DNA from: Streptomyces sp. WZ-12
Lineage (GTDB): Bacteria > Actinomycetota > Actinomycetes > Streptomycetales > Streptomycetaceae
Direction: 5' to 3'
DNA length: 64,000 bases
NCBI RefSeq assembly: GCF_028898845.1
Contig: NZ_CP118574.1
Location: 3,596,001 to 3,660,000 of the forward strand
Below the pieces are notes generated by a model that was not told the DNA's origin, made no database searches, and saw only the letters and a program-made list of their open reading frames with translations. Shown one piece after another: positions 9,874-18,514 of the stretch; position 1 is the first letter of the stretch; each line of letters begins with the position of its first letter. The translations under genes and the position numbers were made by a program.

Positions 9874-9958
9874 GGTGCTGACGGTGAACGTGTGGCGCGG
9901 GTCGCCGCGCGGTGCGCCGGGGGTCGGTGCATCGTGCACTGACTAGTCCTCCGCGGTG

Positions 9959-9988
9959 CGGCGCCTGAGTACGCGTACTCAGGCGCCG
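9959..9988. promoter_or_regulatory. Perfect 30-bp palindrome between pccE and the next gene
   Basis: Bases 9959-9973 are the exact reverse complement of 9974-9988, with no spacer; the core is GAGTACGCGTACTC inside GGCGCCT/AGGCGCC flanks. It lies 86 bases after pccE and 30 bases before the start of the 42-residue membrane protein gene. With no loop and no T-run it looks more like an operator than a terminator, but a cruciform or terminator role is possible. Confidence 0.6.
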
Positions 9989-10017
9989 TTGCCGTTGGGG
10001 GCGGGAGGATCGAGGCC

Positions 10018-10146
10018 ATGCTGTGGTCCGATCCACCCGATGAACCGCCCGAGGAGCTGCGCGAGGTGCAGGCCAAGCTCCGTCGGATGGGCATCGTGCT
10101 GGCCGCGGCGATCATGGTGGGGACGTTGGTCGTCGTGATCAAGTGA
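10018..10146 (+). CDS. 42-residue single-pass membrane protein
   Basis: A short gene (42 codons) with a good GGGAGGA ribosome-binding site eight bases before the ATG. The product begins MLWSDPPDEPPEELREVQ, an acidic cytosolic-type segment, then KLRRMG and one hydrophobic helix (about 24-41: GIVLAAAIMVGTLVVVI) ending in a single Lys. I recall a small membrane gene at this place after the carboxylase genes in other Streptomyces. The function is unknown. The 30-bp palindrome sits just upstream of its ribosome-binding site, so it may be regulated separately from pccB-pccE. Confidence 0.7.
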   Translation: MLWSDPPDEPPEELREVQAKLRRMGIVLAAAIMVGTLVVVIK

Positions 10147-10191
10147 TGCCTCTTCGGGACGGTCGGTTCCGGCGTTTTCCTCCGGGCTGCT

Positions 10192-10219
10192 GTCACTTCC
10201 GTCACGTGGGTCACGTCAC
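10192..10219. promoter_or_regulatory. Cluster of four GTCAC repeats upstream of the PBP gene
   Basis: GTCAC occurs at 10192, 10201, 10210 and 10215, the first three at an exact nine-base period. The array lies about 105-132 bases before the start of the penicillin-binding protein gene. Direct repeats of this kind are typical of response-regulator sites. The spacing does not match the 11-base period of PhoP or AfsQ1 boxes, so the binding protein is unknown. Confidence 0.35.
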
Positions 10220-10323
10220 CCCTTGCAACCACGGCGGCCGAACACGCATCTTTCTCTCTCGACAGCGCAATTCGGGCACCCGGCCGCAGTGATCTTCAGC
10301 GGCCGGCCGGCGGAGGGGAGTTC

Positions 10324-11811
10324 ATGAACAGGCCACTCAGACACATAGCCGTCTTCTGCGGGGTGTTGGTGGTCGCCCTGCTGGTCCGGGTGACCTGGGT
10401 GCAGTTCGTGCAGAGCGATGAGCTCGCGAACGACGAGCACAACCGGCGGGTCAAGATCGAGGCGTACTCGTATCCGCTGGGCAACATCATCGTGGGCGGC
10501 AAGCCGATCACCGGGTCGGTGGAGACCAGCGGTGACTTCAAGTACAAGCGGACGTACACCGACGGCGCGATGTACGCACCGGTCACCGGCTACGCCCGGC
10601 AGGCGGCGGGCGAGACCATGCTGGAGGGCGTCTACAAGAAGGTGCTCAACGGCAAGGACGACCGGCTCTTCTTCAACCGGGCGCGCGGGATGCTGACCGG
10701 CGAGAAGCCGCGCGGCGGCGACGTCCTCACCACGATCAACGAGAAGGCGCAGAAGGCCGCCTACAAGGGGCTCACGGACCTGCACGCCAACGGCGCGGTG
10801 GTCGCCCTCGACCCGCGGTCCGGCAAGATCCTGGCGATGGCCAGCACCCCGTCGTACGACCCGTCGACGATCGCCGGGCTGTCGACCGACGAGGGCAAGA
10901 AGTACCTGGCGCTGGACGCCGACAAGGGCAAGCCGATGAACAACCGGGCGCTGCGCGAGATCTACCCGCCCGGCTCGACGTTCAAGGTGCTCACCGCCGC
11001 GGCGGCCCTGGAGCACGGCACGGTCAGCGACATCAACGCCTCCTCCGGCGCCCCGGCGCCGTACACCCTGCCGCAGACCCGTACGCAGGTCGGCAACGAC
11101 GTGGTGGGGGCGCCGTGCGACAAGGCGTCGCTGAAGACGGGCATGCAGTGGTCCTGCAACAACGTCTTCCTGGACGCGGCGCACAAGTTGGGCACCGACA
11201 AAATGCGGGAGACCGCGGAGAAATTCGGGTTCAACGCCGAGCAGTTCGTTCCGGTGCGTTCCGCGGTGAGCGGTTATCCGAAGAAGCTCGACCAGCCGCA
11301 GACCGCGCTGACCGGTATGGGCCAGGGCAGCGTGACCAGCACTCCGTTGCAGATGGCGATGGTCGCCGCCGGTATCGCCAACAACGGCAAGGTGATGAAG
11401 CCGTACATGGTCGAGGAGTTGCGCGGTCCGGACCTGTCCACGATCGAGAAGGTCGATCCGGCGCCGCTCCATCCCGATGACCCGCAGGCGGTTTCCAAGG
11501 ACACCGCGCTGAAGGTGCAGGAAATGATGGAGTACACCGTTTCGGACGGCACCGCGTCGAAGGCGAAGATCGACGGGGTGACGGTCGGCGGCAAGACCGG
11601 TACGGCGCAGCACGGCGCGAACGTGAACGACGAGCGGCCGTATGCGTGGTTCGTCTCGTACGCGAAGCTGCCGGACGGCAGTTCGCCGGTGGCGGTGGCG
11701 GTCTTCGTCGACCCGAAGGACATGGACATTCCGCGGTCGGAGATCGCCGGTGGAAAGCTGGGCGGGCCGATCGCGAAGTCGGTGATGCAGGCGGTGCTGA
11801 ACAAGGGCTGA
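10324..11811 (+). CDS. Class B penicillin-binding protein (transpeptidase)
   Basis: A 495-residue membrane-anchored transpeptidase for peptidoglycan cross-linking. One N-terminal membrane helix (about 8-25) is followed by a dimerisation/pedestal region and the penicillin-binding domain (about 150-490). The active-site motifs are intact: Ser218-Thr-Phe-Lys221 (PPGSTFKV), Ser277-Cys-Asn279 (MQWSCNN) and Lys424-Thr-Gly426 (GGKTGTA). A normal AGGGGAG site precedes the ATG. There is no partner SEDS glycosyltransferase (RodA/FtsW) beside it and no cysteine-rich or PASTA extension, so it looks like one of the extra PbpA-type proteins of Streptomyces. It seems inserted within the acyl-CoA carboxylase/Maf gene order. 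Confidence 0.92.
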   Translation: MNRPLRHIAVFCGVLVVALLVRVTWVQFVQSDELANDEHNRRVKIEAYSYPLGNIIVGGKPITGSVETSGDFKYKRTYTDGAMYAPVTGYARQAAGETMLEGVYKKVLNGKDDRLFFNRARGMLTGEKPRGGDVLTTINEKAQKAAYKGLTDLHANGAVVALDPRSGKILAMASTPSYDPSTIAGLSTDEGKKYLALDADKGKPMNNRALREIYPPGSTFKVLTAAAALEHGTVSDINASSGAPAPYTLPQTRTQVGNDVVGAPCDKASLKTGMQWSCNNVFLDAAHKLGTDKMRETAEKFGFNAEQFVPVRSAVSGYPKKLDQPQTALTGMGQGSVTSTPLQMAMVAAGIANNGKVMKPYMVEELRGPDLSTIEKVDPAPLHPDDPQAVSKDTALKVQEMMEYTVSDGTASKAKIDGVTVGGKTGTAQHGANVNDERPYAWFVSYAKLPDGSSPVAVAVFVDPKDMDIPRSEIAGGKLGGPIAKSVMQAVLNKG

Positions 11812-12037
11812 CGCGGCCCGCGGAATGGGGCGGGCCGGGCGGCCGGGAAAGCGGGGAAATGATCTCCCGCAAGTACCGGGCCCGGCCTGCCTTTTGTCGT
11901 TCTGCGCGAAGGGGCGGCGGAATCGGCCCACACCCCGGGGGCCGCGCTCGGCGCCGTTCTGGGGTGGCGGGTGCTGCGGGCCGGCCGGCGCCGGGCCCGG
12001 GCCCGCTGACCCCCGTGGCCTCCGTACGATGGCGGGC

Positions 12038-12649
12038 ATGACCGAAGCTTCCCGCGCCCGCCGCCTCGTCCTCGCCTCCCAGTCCCCGGCCCGCCTCGGC
12101 CTGCTCCGGCAGGCCGGACTGGCGCCGGAGGTCGTGATCAGCGGGGTGGACGAGGACGCGCTGACCGCCGCCACTCCGGAGGAGCTGGCGCGGGTGCTGG
12201 CCGAGGCGAAGGCCGCCGCGGTCGCGGCCCGCCCGGAGACGGCGGGCGCGCTGGTCGTCGGCTGTGACTCGGTGCTGGAGCTGGACGGGCGGGCACTGGG
12301 CAAGCCGGCGGACGCCGAGGACGCCACCGCCCGGTGGAAGTCGATGCGCGGCCGGTCCGGGGTCCTGCGCACCGGTCACTGCGTGATCGACACCGCGTCC
12401 GGCCGGCGGGCCAGCGCCACCGCGTCCACCACGGTCCGCTTCGGCGAGCCGACCGACGCGGAGATCGCCGCCTACGTGGCCAGCGGTGAACCGCTGTACG
12501 TGGCCGGCGCGTTCACCCTCGACGGCCGCTCGGCGCCGTTCATCGACGGGATCGACGGCGACCCGGGCAACGTCATCGGCCTGTCGCTGCCGCTCTTCCG
12601 CCGCCTGCTGGCCGACCTGGGCATCGCGATCACGGACCTCTGGGCCTGA
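12038..12649 (+). CDS. maf: Maf family nucleotide pyrophosphatase
   Basis: A 203-residue protein. The N-terminal signature [19 protein letters not shown] is typical of Maf, and [12 protein letters not shown] and GDPGNVIGL match the conserved nucleotide- and metal-binding segments. Maf proteins hydrolyse non-canonical or specific nucleoside triphosphates to monophosphates and have been linked to septum control. A TACGAT hexamer ends seven bases before ATG 12038 and there is no ribosome-binding site, so the mRNA is probably leaderless. Confidence 0.9.
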   Translation: MTEASRARRLVLASQSPARLGLLRQAGLAPEVVISGVDEDALTAATPEELARVLAEAKAAAVAARPETAGALVVGCDSVLELDGRALGKPADAEDATARWKSMRGRSGVLRTGHCVIDTASGRRASATASTTVRFGEPTDAEIAAYVASGEPLYVAGAFTLDGRSAPFIDGIDGDPGNVIGLSLPLFRRLLADLGIAITDLWA

Positions 12650-12746
12650 GGCGCGCGGGGCGGCGATTTCCGGCCGGGCGGTGAGTGGGGCGCGTCGTTG
12701 GGGAACCGATGGTTCCGAGACGACCGAACCGCGAGGAGTGTTCCGC

Positions 12747-13325
12747 ATGGCCAAGATCCTGATCGTCGCCGGTGACGCCAGTGAGGACCTGGAGTTCTTC
12801 TACCCGTACCAGCGGCTGCTGGAGGAGGGCTACGAGGTCCGGGTCGCGGCGCCCGCACGGAAGAAACTGCGGTTCGTCACGCACGACTTCGTCGAGGGCT
12901 TCGACACCTACACGGAGACCGCGGGCCACTCCTGGCCGGCCGATGCGGCGCTGTCCGAGGTGGATCCGGCGGAGTACGAGGCGCTGGTCCTGCCCGGCGG
13001 CCGGGGGCCCGAGTACCTGCGGCACGACCCGGACTTCCGCCGCGTGGTCGGCCACTTCTTCGACGCGGACAAGCCGGTCGCGCACATCTGCCACGCGGCC
13101 CTCGCACTGGCCCCGCTCGGGGTGTTCAAGGGCCGCCGGACGTCCGCGTACCCGGCGTGCGCACCGGAGGTGGAGTTGGGCGGCGGAGTCTTCGTGGACG
13201 GCCCGGCGGTGGTGGACGGCAAGATGGTGTCGGCCCGCGCGTGGCCGGACCACCCGGAGTGGATGCGGGCGTTCCTGGAGGTCCTGCGGGAGCACGCACC
13301 GGCGGGGAAGCCCACGGGAAGCTGA
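12747..13325 (+). CDS. DJ-1/PfpI family protein
   Basis: A 192-residue class I glutamine-amidotransferase-like protein. The nucleophile elbow AHICHAAL (Cys115-His116) and the N-terminal acid Glu13 (GDASEDLEFFYPY) are intact, and VLPGGRGPEYL is the usual preceding loop. Members include glyoxalase III, deglycase-like and intracellular protease PfpI proteins; the exact activity here cannot be read. GAGGAG precedes ATG 12747. It follows maf but has its own ribosome-binding site and a 97-base gap. It is convergent with the membrane protein gene at 13450. Confidence 0.88.
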   Translation: MAKILIVAGDASEDLEFFYPYQRLLEEGYEVRVAAPARKKLRFVTHDFVEGFDTYTETAGHSWPADAALSEVDPAEYEALVLPGGRGPEYLRHDPDFRRVVGHFFDADKPVAHICHAALALAPLGVFKGRRTSAYPACAPEVELGGGVFVDGPAVVDGKMVSARAWPDHPEWMRAFLEVLREHAPAGKPTGS

Positions 13326-13449
13326 CGGGCGGCCCGCCCCGCCTGTCTGGCGGAGGCCGTGCGGCGAACGGCGCGAAGCGCGCACCAGGGTGAGCCGTAC
13401 GGCCGCGGGGCGGCGTCCAACGGGGGCCGCGGGACGGGGAGTTCGGGGG

Positions 13450-13887
13450 TCAGGCGGTGGCGGGGTCCTCGGTCGGGGCCGGGGCGGGGCGGGGTTCGGC
13501 GTAGGCGACCAGGGTCAGTACGAGCAGCGCCAGCACCACCATCGCGGCGGCGAACGCCGGCCAGCCGACCAGCCCGACAGCGAGCGCGCCGAGGACGCCG
13601 TGCACCACGGCGCAGCAGATCAGCGCGAGGCGCGGGAGGCGTCCCGGCGCCCGGTCGCGGGCGCCGCCGTAGAGCAACACGGCGGCGCAGAAGAGGAGGA
13701 AGAGAGCGAAGAGCGCGCCGCCGGCCCAGGCGCCGGCGGACATGGCGCCGGGCCGCAGCCCGGCCAGGGACATCTGCTGCCGGTCGACCACGATGCTCAG
13801 GATCCAGTTCAGCAGCAGGATTCCGGCCGCCTCCAGGATCAGCACCACGGCCGCCACCAGGGCCACCGGTCTGCGCGCCGCCACCAT
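13450..13887 (-). CDS. Four-helix integral membrane protein, unknown function
   Basis: About 145 residues from an ATG at 13887, with a short GGGG-type site upstream. Four hydrophobic helices can be seen (about 6-28, 52-74, 86-108, 112-132) and a Pro/Glu-rich cytosolic tail (EPRPAPAPTEDPATA). I do not recognise a catalytic or transport motif. It lies between the DJ-1 gene and accA2, a place usually held by a small membrane protein gene in this gene neighbourhood. Upstream ATGs in the same frame encode low-complexity residues and are unlikely starts. Confidence 0.65.
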   Translation of the reverse strand: MVAARRPVALVAAVVLILEAAGILLLNWILSIVVDRQQMSLAGLRPGAMSAGAWAGGALFALFLLFCAAVLLYGGARDRAPGRLPRLALICCAVVHGVLGALAVGLVGWPAFAAAMVVLALLVLTLVAYAEPRPAPAPTEDPATA

Positions 13888-14346
13888 GCCGCCACCCCAT
13901 TTCCTCCGCCGGCCCGCGCCGCCGTGCACGACCGCGCGCCGCCCCAACGAGCCGTTACCGGGAGTACAGAAAGCATCACGAACGCTACTAACGGGTAACG
14001 GTCGGGGCAAGGGTTCTGCACGACGACATGCGACCCCCTTCCCGCCGCCCCCGACCGCCGCGCCCACCCGAAAACTTTCACTCGCCCATTCGTAGGGACT
14101 CCACAAAGAATTGACGGTTCGCCGGACGTCCACAGTTCGAGACCTAGGCCACACCACGGCACGAGCCGGAGCCGCGGAATCCGGGCCTACCCTGGGATTC
14201 CAACGGACTTCGGCCCCTCACCATCGCCGCGTGCACGCTCTGTGTGGGCAAGCTCACCCCAGGGAACGGGTCGGCACGCGGTGTCGCCAGTCCCTAAACT
14301 CGCTGCGTTCAGTGTGTTGCGGCGTAGCGCCCAGGAAGGACCCATC
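13888..14346. other. Divergent promoter region before accA2
   Basis: This 459-base gap separates the membrane protein gene (minus) from accA2 (plus). It contains the accA2 ribosome-binding site AGGAAGGA and a TAAACT hexamer near 14294 that could be a -10. Long open frames on both strands lack conserved residues and I treat them as chance. Confidence 0.45.
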
Positions 14347-16116
14347 GTGCGCAAGGTGCTCATCGCCAACCGTGGCGAAATCGCTGTCCGCGTTGCCCGT
14401 GCATGCCGGGACGCCGGGATCGGGAGCGTAGCGGTCTACGCCGACCCGGACCGGGACGCCCTGCACGTCCGTGCCGCGGACGAGGCTTTTGCCCTGGGCG
14501 GTGACACCCCTGCCACCAGCTACCTGGACATCGCCAAAGTCCTTCAGGCGGCCGCCGATTCCGGCGCGGACGCCATCCACCCCGGCTACGGCTTCCTCTC
14601 CGAGAACGCCGAGTTCGCGCAGGCCGTGCTCGACGCCGGCCTGACCTGGATCGGCCCCCCGCCGCACGCCATCCGTGACCTCGGCGACAAGGTCGCGGCC
14701 CGGCACATCGCCCAGCGCGCCGGCGCCCCGCTGGTCGCCGGCACCCCGGACCCGGTCTCCGGGGCCGACGAGGTCGTCGCGTTCGCCAAGGAGCACGGCC
14801 TGCCGATCGCGATCAAGGCGGCGTTCGGCGGCGGCGGCCGCGGCCTGAAGGTCGCCCGCACCCTCGAAGAGGTCCCCGAGCTCTACGACTCCGCGGTCCG
14901 CGAGGCGGTCGCCGCATTCGGCCGCGGCGAGTGCTTCGTCGAGCGCTACCTCGACCGCCCGCGGCACGTCGAGACCCAGTGCCTGGCCGACAAGCACGGC
15001 AACGTGGTCGTCGTCTCCACCCGCGACTGCTCGCTCCAGCGCCGCCACCAGAAGCTCGTCGAGGAGGCCCCCGCGCCGTTCCTCAGCGAGGCGCAGAACG
15101 CCGAGCTGTACCGCGCCTCGAAGGCCATCCTCAAGGAGGCCGGCTACGAGGGCGCCGGCACCTGCGAGTTCCTCGTCGGCCAGGACGGCACCATCTCCTT
15201 CCTGGAGGTCAACACCCGTCTCCAGGTGGAGCACCCGGTCACCGAGGAGGTCACCGGCCTGGACCTGGTCCGCGAGATGTTCCGGATCGCCGACGGCGAG
15301 GAGCTCGGCTACGACGACCCGGCACTGCGCGGCCACTCCTTCGAGTTCCGGATCAACGGCGAGGACCCGGGCCGGGGCTTCCTGCCCGCGCCCGGCACGG
15401 TCACCCGGTTCGACGCGCCGTCGGGCCCGGGCGTCCGCCTGGACGCCGGCGTCGAGGCCGGCTCGGTCATCGGCCCGGCCTGGGACTCCCTGCTGGCCAA
15501 GCTGATCGTCACCGGCGCCACCCGCGAGCAGGCCCTCCAGCGGGCCGCCCGGGCGCTGAACGAGTTCCAGGTGGAGGGGATGGCCACCGCCCTCACGTTC
15601 CACCGCGTGGTCGTCAAGGACCCGGCGTTCGCCCCCGAACTCACCGGCTCCACCGACCCGTTCACGATCCACACCCGCTGGATCGAGACCGAGTTCGTCA
15701 ACGAGATCCCGCCGTTCACCGCGCCCGGTGGCGAGGAGGGCGAGGCCGACACCCGCGAGACCGTCGTGGTCGAGGTCGGCGGCAAGCGGCTGGAGGTCTC
15801 GCTGCCGGCGTCGCTGGGCATGCCGCTGGCCCGCGCCGCGGTCGCCGGGGGCGCCAAGCCCAAGCGGAAGGCCACCAAGAAGTCCGGCAGCGCGGCCTCC
15901 GGCGACACCCTGGCGTCCCCGATGCAGGGCACCATCGTCAAGGTCGCCGTCGAGGAGGGCCAGCAGGTCGCCGAGGGCGAACTGGTCGTCGTCCTGGAGG
16001 CGATGAAGATGGAGCAGCCGATCAACGCGCACCGCGCGGGCACCGTCAAGGGCCTGGCCGCCGAGGTGGGCGCGGCCCTCACCTCCGGCGCGGCGATCTG
16101 CGAGATCAAGGACTGA
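14347..16116 (+). CDS. accA2: Acyl-CoA carboxylase alpha subunit (biotin carboxylase and carrier)
   Basis: A 589-residue biotin-dependent carboxylase subunit. The biotin carboxylase half (1-450) starts [19 protein letters not shown] and has the ATP-grasp motifs [42 protein letters not shown] and [17 protein letters not shown] linker rich in Lys/Ala follows, then a C-terminal biotinyl carrier domain with EAMKMEQP, Lys554 being the biotin site. It carboxylates its own biotin, which PccB or other beta subunits transfer to acyl-CoA. The start is GTG 14347 with AGGAAGGA upstream. A strong terminator follows. BirA (7015-7899) is the likely biotinylating enzyme. Confidence 0.95.
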   Translation: MRKVLIANRGEIAVRVARACRDAGIGSVAVYADPDRDALHVRAADEAFALGGDTPATSYLDIAKVLQAAADSGADAIHPGYGFLSENAEFAQAVLDAGLTWIGPPPHAIRDLGDKVAARHIAQRAGAPLVAGTPDPVSGADEVVAFAKEHGLPIAIKAAFGGGGRGLKVARTLEEVPELYDSAVREAVAAFGRGECFVERYLDRPRHVETQCLADKHGNVVVVSTRDCSLQRRHQKLVEEAPAPFLSEAQNAELYRASKAILKEAGYEGAGTCEFLVGQDGTISFLEVNTRLQVEHPVTEEVTGLDLVREMFRIADGEELGYDDPALRGHSFEFRINGEDPGRGFLPAPGTVTRFDAPSGPGVRLDAGVEAGSVIGPAWDSLLAKLIVTGATREQALQRAARALNEFQVEGMATALTFHRVVVKDPAFAPELTGSTDPFTIHTRWIETEFVNEIPPFTAPGGEEGEADTRETVVVEVGGKRLEVSLPASLGMPLARAAVAGGAKPKRKATKKSGSAASGDTLASPMQGTIVKVAVEEGQQVAEGELVVVLEAMKMEQPINAHRAGTVKGLAAEVGAALTSGAAICEIKD

Positions 16117-16140
16117 CGCGGCCCAGAAGACCGCGCAAGT

Positions 16141-16184
16141 GGGGCGGGCCCCCGGTGCCTTTCGGACCGGGGGCCCGCCCCTTT
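16141..16184 (+). terminator. accA2 terminator
   Basis: A perfect 16-bp G/C stem (16141-16156 with 16166-16181) encloses a nine-base loop and is followed by TTT. It starts 24 bases after the accA2 stop and also separates accA2 from the convergent esterase gene. Confidence 0.85.
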
Positions 16185-16207
16185 GTGCGCCACGGTGCCG
16201 CGGGCGG

Positions 16208-17392
16208 CTACGACTTGCCCACGACCTCCTCCGGGAACACCAGCGTCCGGCTCATCCACTGGAGCGCGGCGGGCAGTTCGCGCCGCCAGGTGGCGAAGTT
16301 GTGGCTGCCGTGGTCCAGGACGATCGCGTCCGCCTTCATGGGCGGGCGGACCGCGGCCAGGAACGCCTTGGCCGCCGGGTAGTTGTTCTCGCCGCTGCGG
16401 CTGGTGCCGATCAGCACGTTGACGGCGGGGGCGGGCAGGTGCGCCAGGCGCCACATCAGGTCGTGCTGCTCGCGGCGGGCGCCGCGGTCCTTGTCGGTGC
16501 CGAAGAGGTTCCCGGTGGTGGGGTCGTTGGACACCTTGTAGTCGGGCGAGAGGGCGGCCGCCGCGGTGTAGGTGCGGGGGTGGCGCATGGCGAGCTGGAG
16601 GGCGCAGCTACCGCCCGAGGAGTAGCCGAGGACGCCCCAGGCGGACGGGTCGTGGCCCACCCGGTAGTGCGACTTGAGGGCCTCGGGGACGTCCTGGTCG
16701 AAGAAGGTCTCGGCCTGCGGGCCGCCGGGGACGTCGACGCACTGGGTGTCCCGCGGCGGGGCGATGGTGGGCCGCAGCATCACGATGACGGACGGCTGGA
16801 GGGAGCCGTTGCGGATCAACTTCGCGGCGGTCTCGGGCAGTCTGAGGTGCTGGCCCAGCAGGAATATCCCGCCCGGGTAGCCGCTGAGCGCGACGATGAC
16901 CGGGAAGCGCTGGCGGGCGTACTGCTTCTGGAAGTACTGCGGCGGCAGGTAGACGTAGGCCGGGTCCACCACCTTGGTGCGCTTGCCGACGATCCGCACG
17001 GTCTCGACCTTGCCGTTCTTCTCCGGCGGCCCCGTGGGCACCCCGTGCACCTTGTCCAGCCCCTCCGGGCCGGACGCCTGCACCAGTCCCTTCGACGGGT
17101 CGCCGGCGGGCCCCGCGGTGCCCTCGTTGCCCCACTTGCCGACCGCGGCGGGCGCCCCGTCGTAGAGGCCGAGCAGCTCGTGCCAGGACGCGTAGAACTG
17201 GAAGCTGGAGTTCACCACCAGGCCGAGCACGGCCACGATCACCACCTGGGTCGCGGCGATCGCACCGAGCCGCCCCAGCACCGCCCGTGGCCCGCGCCCG
17301 GCGAGCCGGGGCCAGATCCACACCGTGAGTGCCACACAGGCCACGGCGAGCGTGATCATGACGTACAGCAGCGGCCGGCTGGTGAGTCCCAT
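16208..17392 (-). CDS. Membrane-anchored esterase (antigen 85/esterase D type)
   Basis: About 394 residues from ATG 17392 with GGGGAA upstream. Two membrane helices (about 6-26 and 38-60) are followed by an extracellular alpha/beta hydrolase domain. The nucleophile elbow is LGYSSGGSC and the C-terminal histidine is in LDHGSHNFATW. The VYLPPQYF and RFPVIVALSGYPG strands fit the Esterase_D family, which includes mycobacterial mycolyltransferases. Streptomyces make no mycolates, so the substrate is unknown. It is divergent from the TetR gene at 17697. Confidence 0.82.
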   Translation of the reverse strand: MGLTSRPLLYVMITLAVACVALTVWIWPRLAGRGPRAVLGRLGAIAATQVVIVAVLGLVVNSSFQFYASWHELLGLYDGAPAAVGKWGNEGTAGPAGDPSKGLVQASGPEGLDKVHGVPTGPPEKNGKVETVRIVGKRTKVVDPAYVYLPPQYFQKQYARQRFPVIVALSGYPGGIFLLGQHLRLPETAAKLIRNGSLQPSVIVMLRPTIAPPRDTQCVDVPGGPQAETFFDQDVPEALKSHYRVGHDPSAWGVLGYSSGGSCALQLAMRHPRTYTAAAALSPDYKVSNDPTTGNLFGTDKDRGARREQHDLMWRLAHLPAPAVNVLIGTSRSGENNYPAAKAFLAAVRPPMKADAIVLDHGSHNFATWRRELPAALQWMSRTLVFPEEVVGKS

Positions 17393-17696
17393 GCGTAGTT
17401 CCCCAGACTTCCAAGGCGGTCTCCGGACCGTCCCCGGAAGACCTCTTTGCGCCTGGTTTGATGGCCCTTGGAACGGCGACGTTGCGGGCGTTCCCAGGAG
17501 TTCGCCGGCCCGACGCGGGGGGTATTCCGGGGCGTCACCGGCCGGCCGCCGCGCGTCCACCGGAGCCCCGGGTATCCACACCCCGCCCGGCCGCCGGCGG
17601 TGCGATGGCATGCTGGACCCATCCGGGCCCAGGGCCTGTCCGACCCTGATCCACCAGACAGGCTCCAGGACCGGCCGGATCGAGGAAGGACGGCGG
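17393..17696. other. Divergent promoter region, esterase and TetR genes
   Basis: A 304-base gap with start signals for both flanking genes. It holds one spaced inverted repeat, listed separately at 17634-17663. I see no coding frame with conserved residues. Confidence 0.45.
17634..17663. promoter_or_regulatory. Candidate operator upstream of the TetR-type gene
   Basis: GCCTGTC at 17634-17640 is repeated as GACAGGC at 17657-17663, separated by 16 bases. The site lies 34-63 bases upstream of the TetR-family start. Such genes usually control themselves and their divergent neighbour, so this is a reasonable autoregulatory operator, but it is not proven. Confidence 0.35.
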
Positions 17697-18344
17697 ATGG
17701 CGACCGAGACGGCAGGGCAGCGGCGGGCCGCTGCGGCGCACGCACCGGCGGGGGCGCCGGCGTCCGTGGGGGCGCCCGCGGCACGCCCCATGCGGGCCGA
17801 TGCGCGCCGGAATTACGAGCGGCTGCTGGCCGAGGCTCGGACGGCCTTCACCGAGCACGGCACGGACACCTCGCTGGAGGACATCGCGCGCCGCGCCGGC
17901 GTCGGCATCGGCACCCTCTACCGGCACTTCCCCAACCGCACCGCCCTGATGGGCGCGGTCTTCCAGGGCGAGGTGGAGGCGCTGCTCGCGTACGCCCGGG
18001 AGCTGGCCGACGCACCGCAGCCGTGCACCGCGCTGGTCGACTGGCTGCGCACGCTGATCACCCACGCCAGCACCTACCGGGGCCTGTCACGGGCGCTGAT
18101 GACCGCCTCGGCGGACGAGAGCTCCGGCATGGCACGGTGCAGCGTGCCGCTCGGCGAGGCCGGCTCCGCGCTGCTGGCCCGGGCCCAACAGGCCGGTGCG
18201 GTGCGCCGGGACGTCGTCATCGGCGACCTGATGCAGCTCACCAACGGCATCGCGCTGGCCGCCGAGGAGTCCCCCGACGACCCCGAACTGGCCGACCGGC
18301 TGCTGACGTTGACCCTGCGCGGCCTGAAGGCGGAGCCGGCGTAG
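17697..18344 (+). CDS. TetR family transcriptional regulator
   Basis: A 215-residue regulator. After an Ala/Pro-rich leader (1-32), the DNA-binding domain (about 33-85) shows ARRNYERLLAEARTAF, EDIARRAGVGIGTLYRHFPNR, typical of TetR. The C-terminal ligand domain resembles the SbtR-like group common in actinobacteria. AGGAAGGA precedes the ATG at 17697. Its target may be the divergent esterase gene; the ligand is unknown. It is convergent with the DeoR-type gene at 18515. Confidence 0.88.
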   Translation: MATETAGQRRAAAAHAPAGAPASVGAPAARPMRADARRNYERLLAEARTAFTEHGTDTSLEDIARRAGVGIGTLYRHFPNRTALMGAVFQGEVEALLAYARELADAPQPCTALVDWLRTLITHASTYRGLSRALMTASADESSGMARCSVPLGEAGSALLARAQQAGAVRRDVVIGDLMQLTNGIALAAEESPDDPELADRLLTLTLRGLKAEPA

Positions 18345-18405
18345 GGACGTTCCGACGCCCTCTCCCCGACCCCATCGGCCGCGTCAGCCCCAACGCCGCG
18401 TCGGA

Positions 18406-18424
18406 CCGGCCCTGGTGGGGCCGG
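18406..18424. terminator. Possible terminator between convergent regulator genes
   Basis: A 7-bp G/C stem (18406-18412 with 18418-18424) with a short loop lies 62 bases after the TetR-family stop and 91 bases past the stop of the DeoR-type gene on the other strand. It is short and lacks a T-run. Confidence 0.35.
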
Positions 18425-18514
18425 CGGACGCGGGAGCATCGGGTCCCGGCGCCGCCAGGGGCGGCCGACGCCGGGCCGTGCTGCCGTGCCCGGCGCCCGC
18501 TCCCCCGGTCCCGC

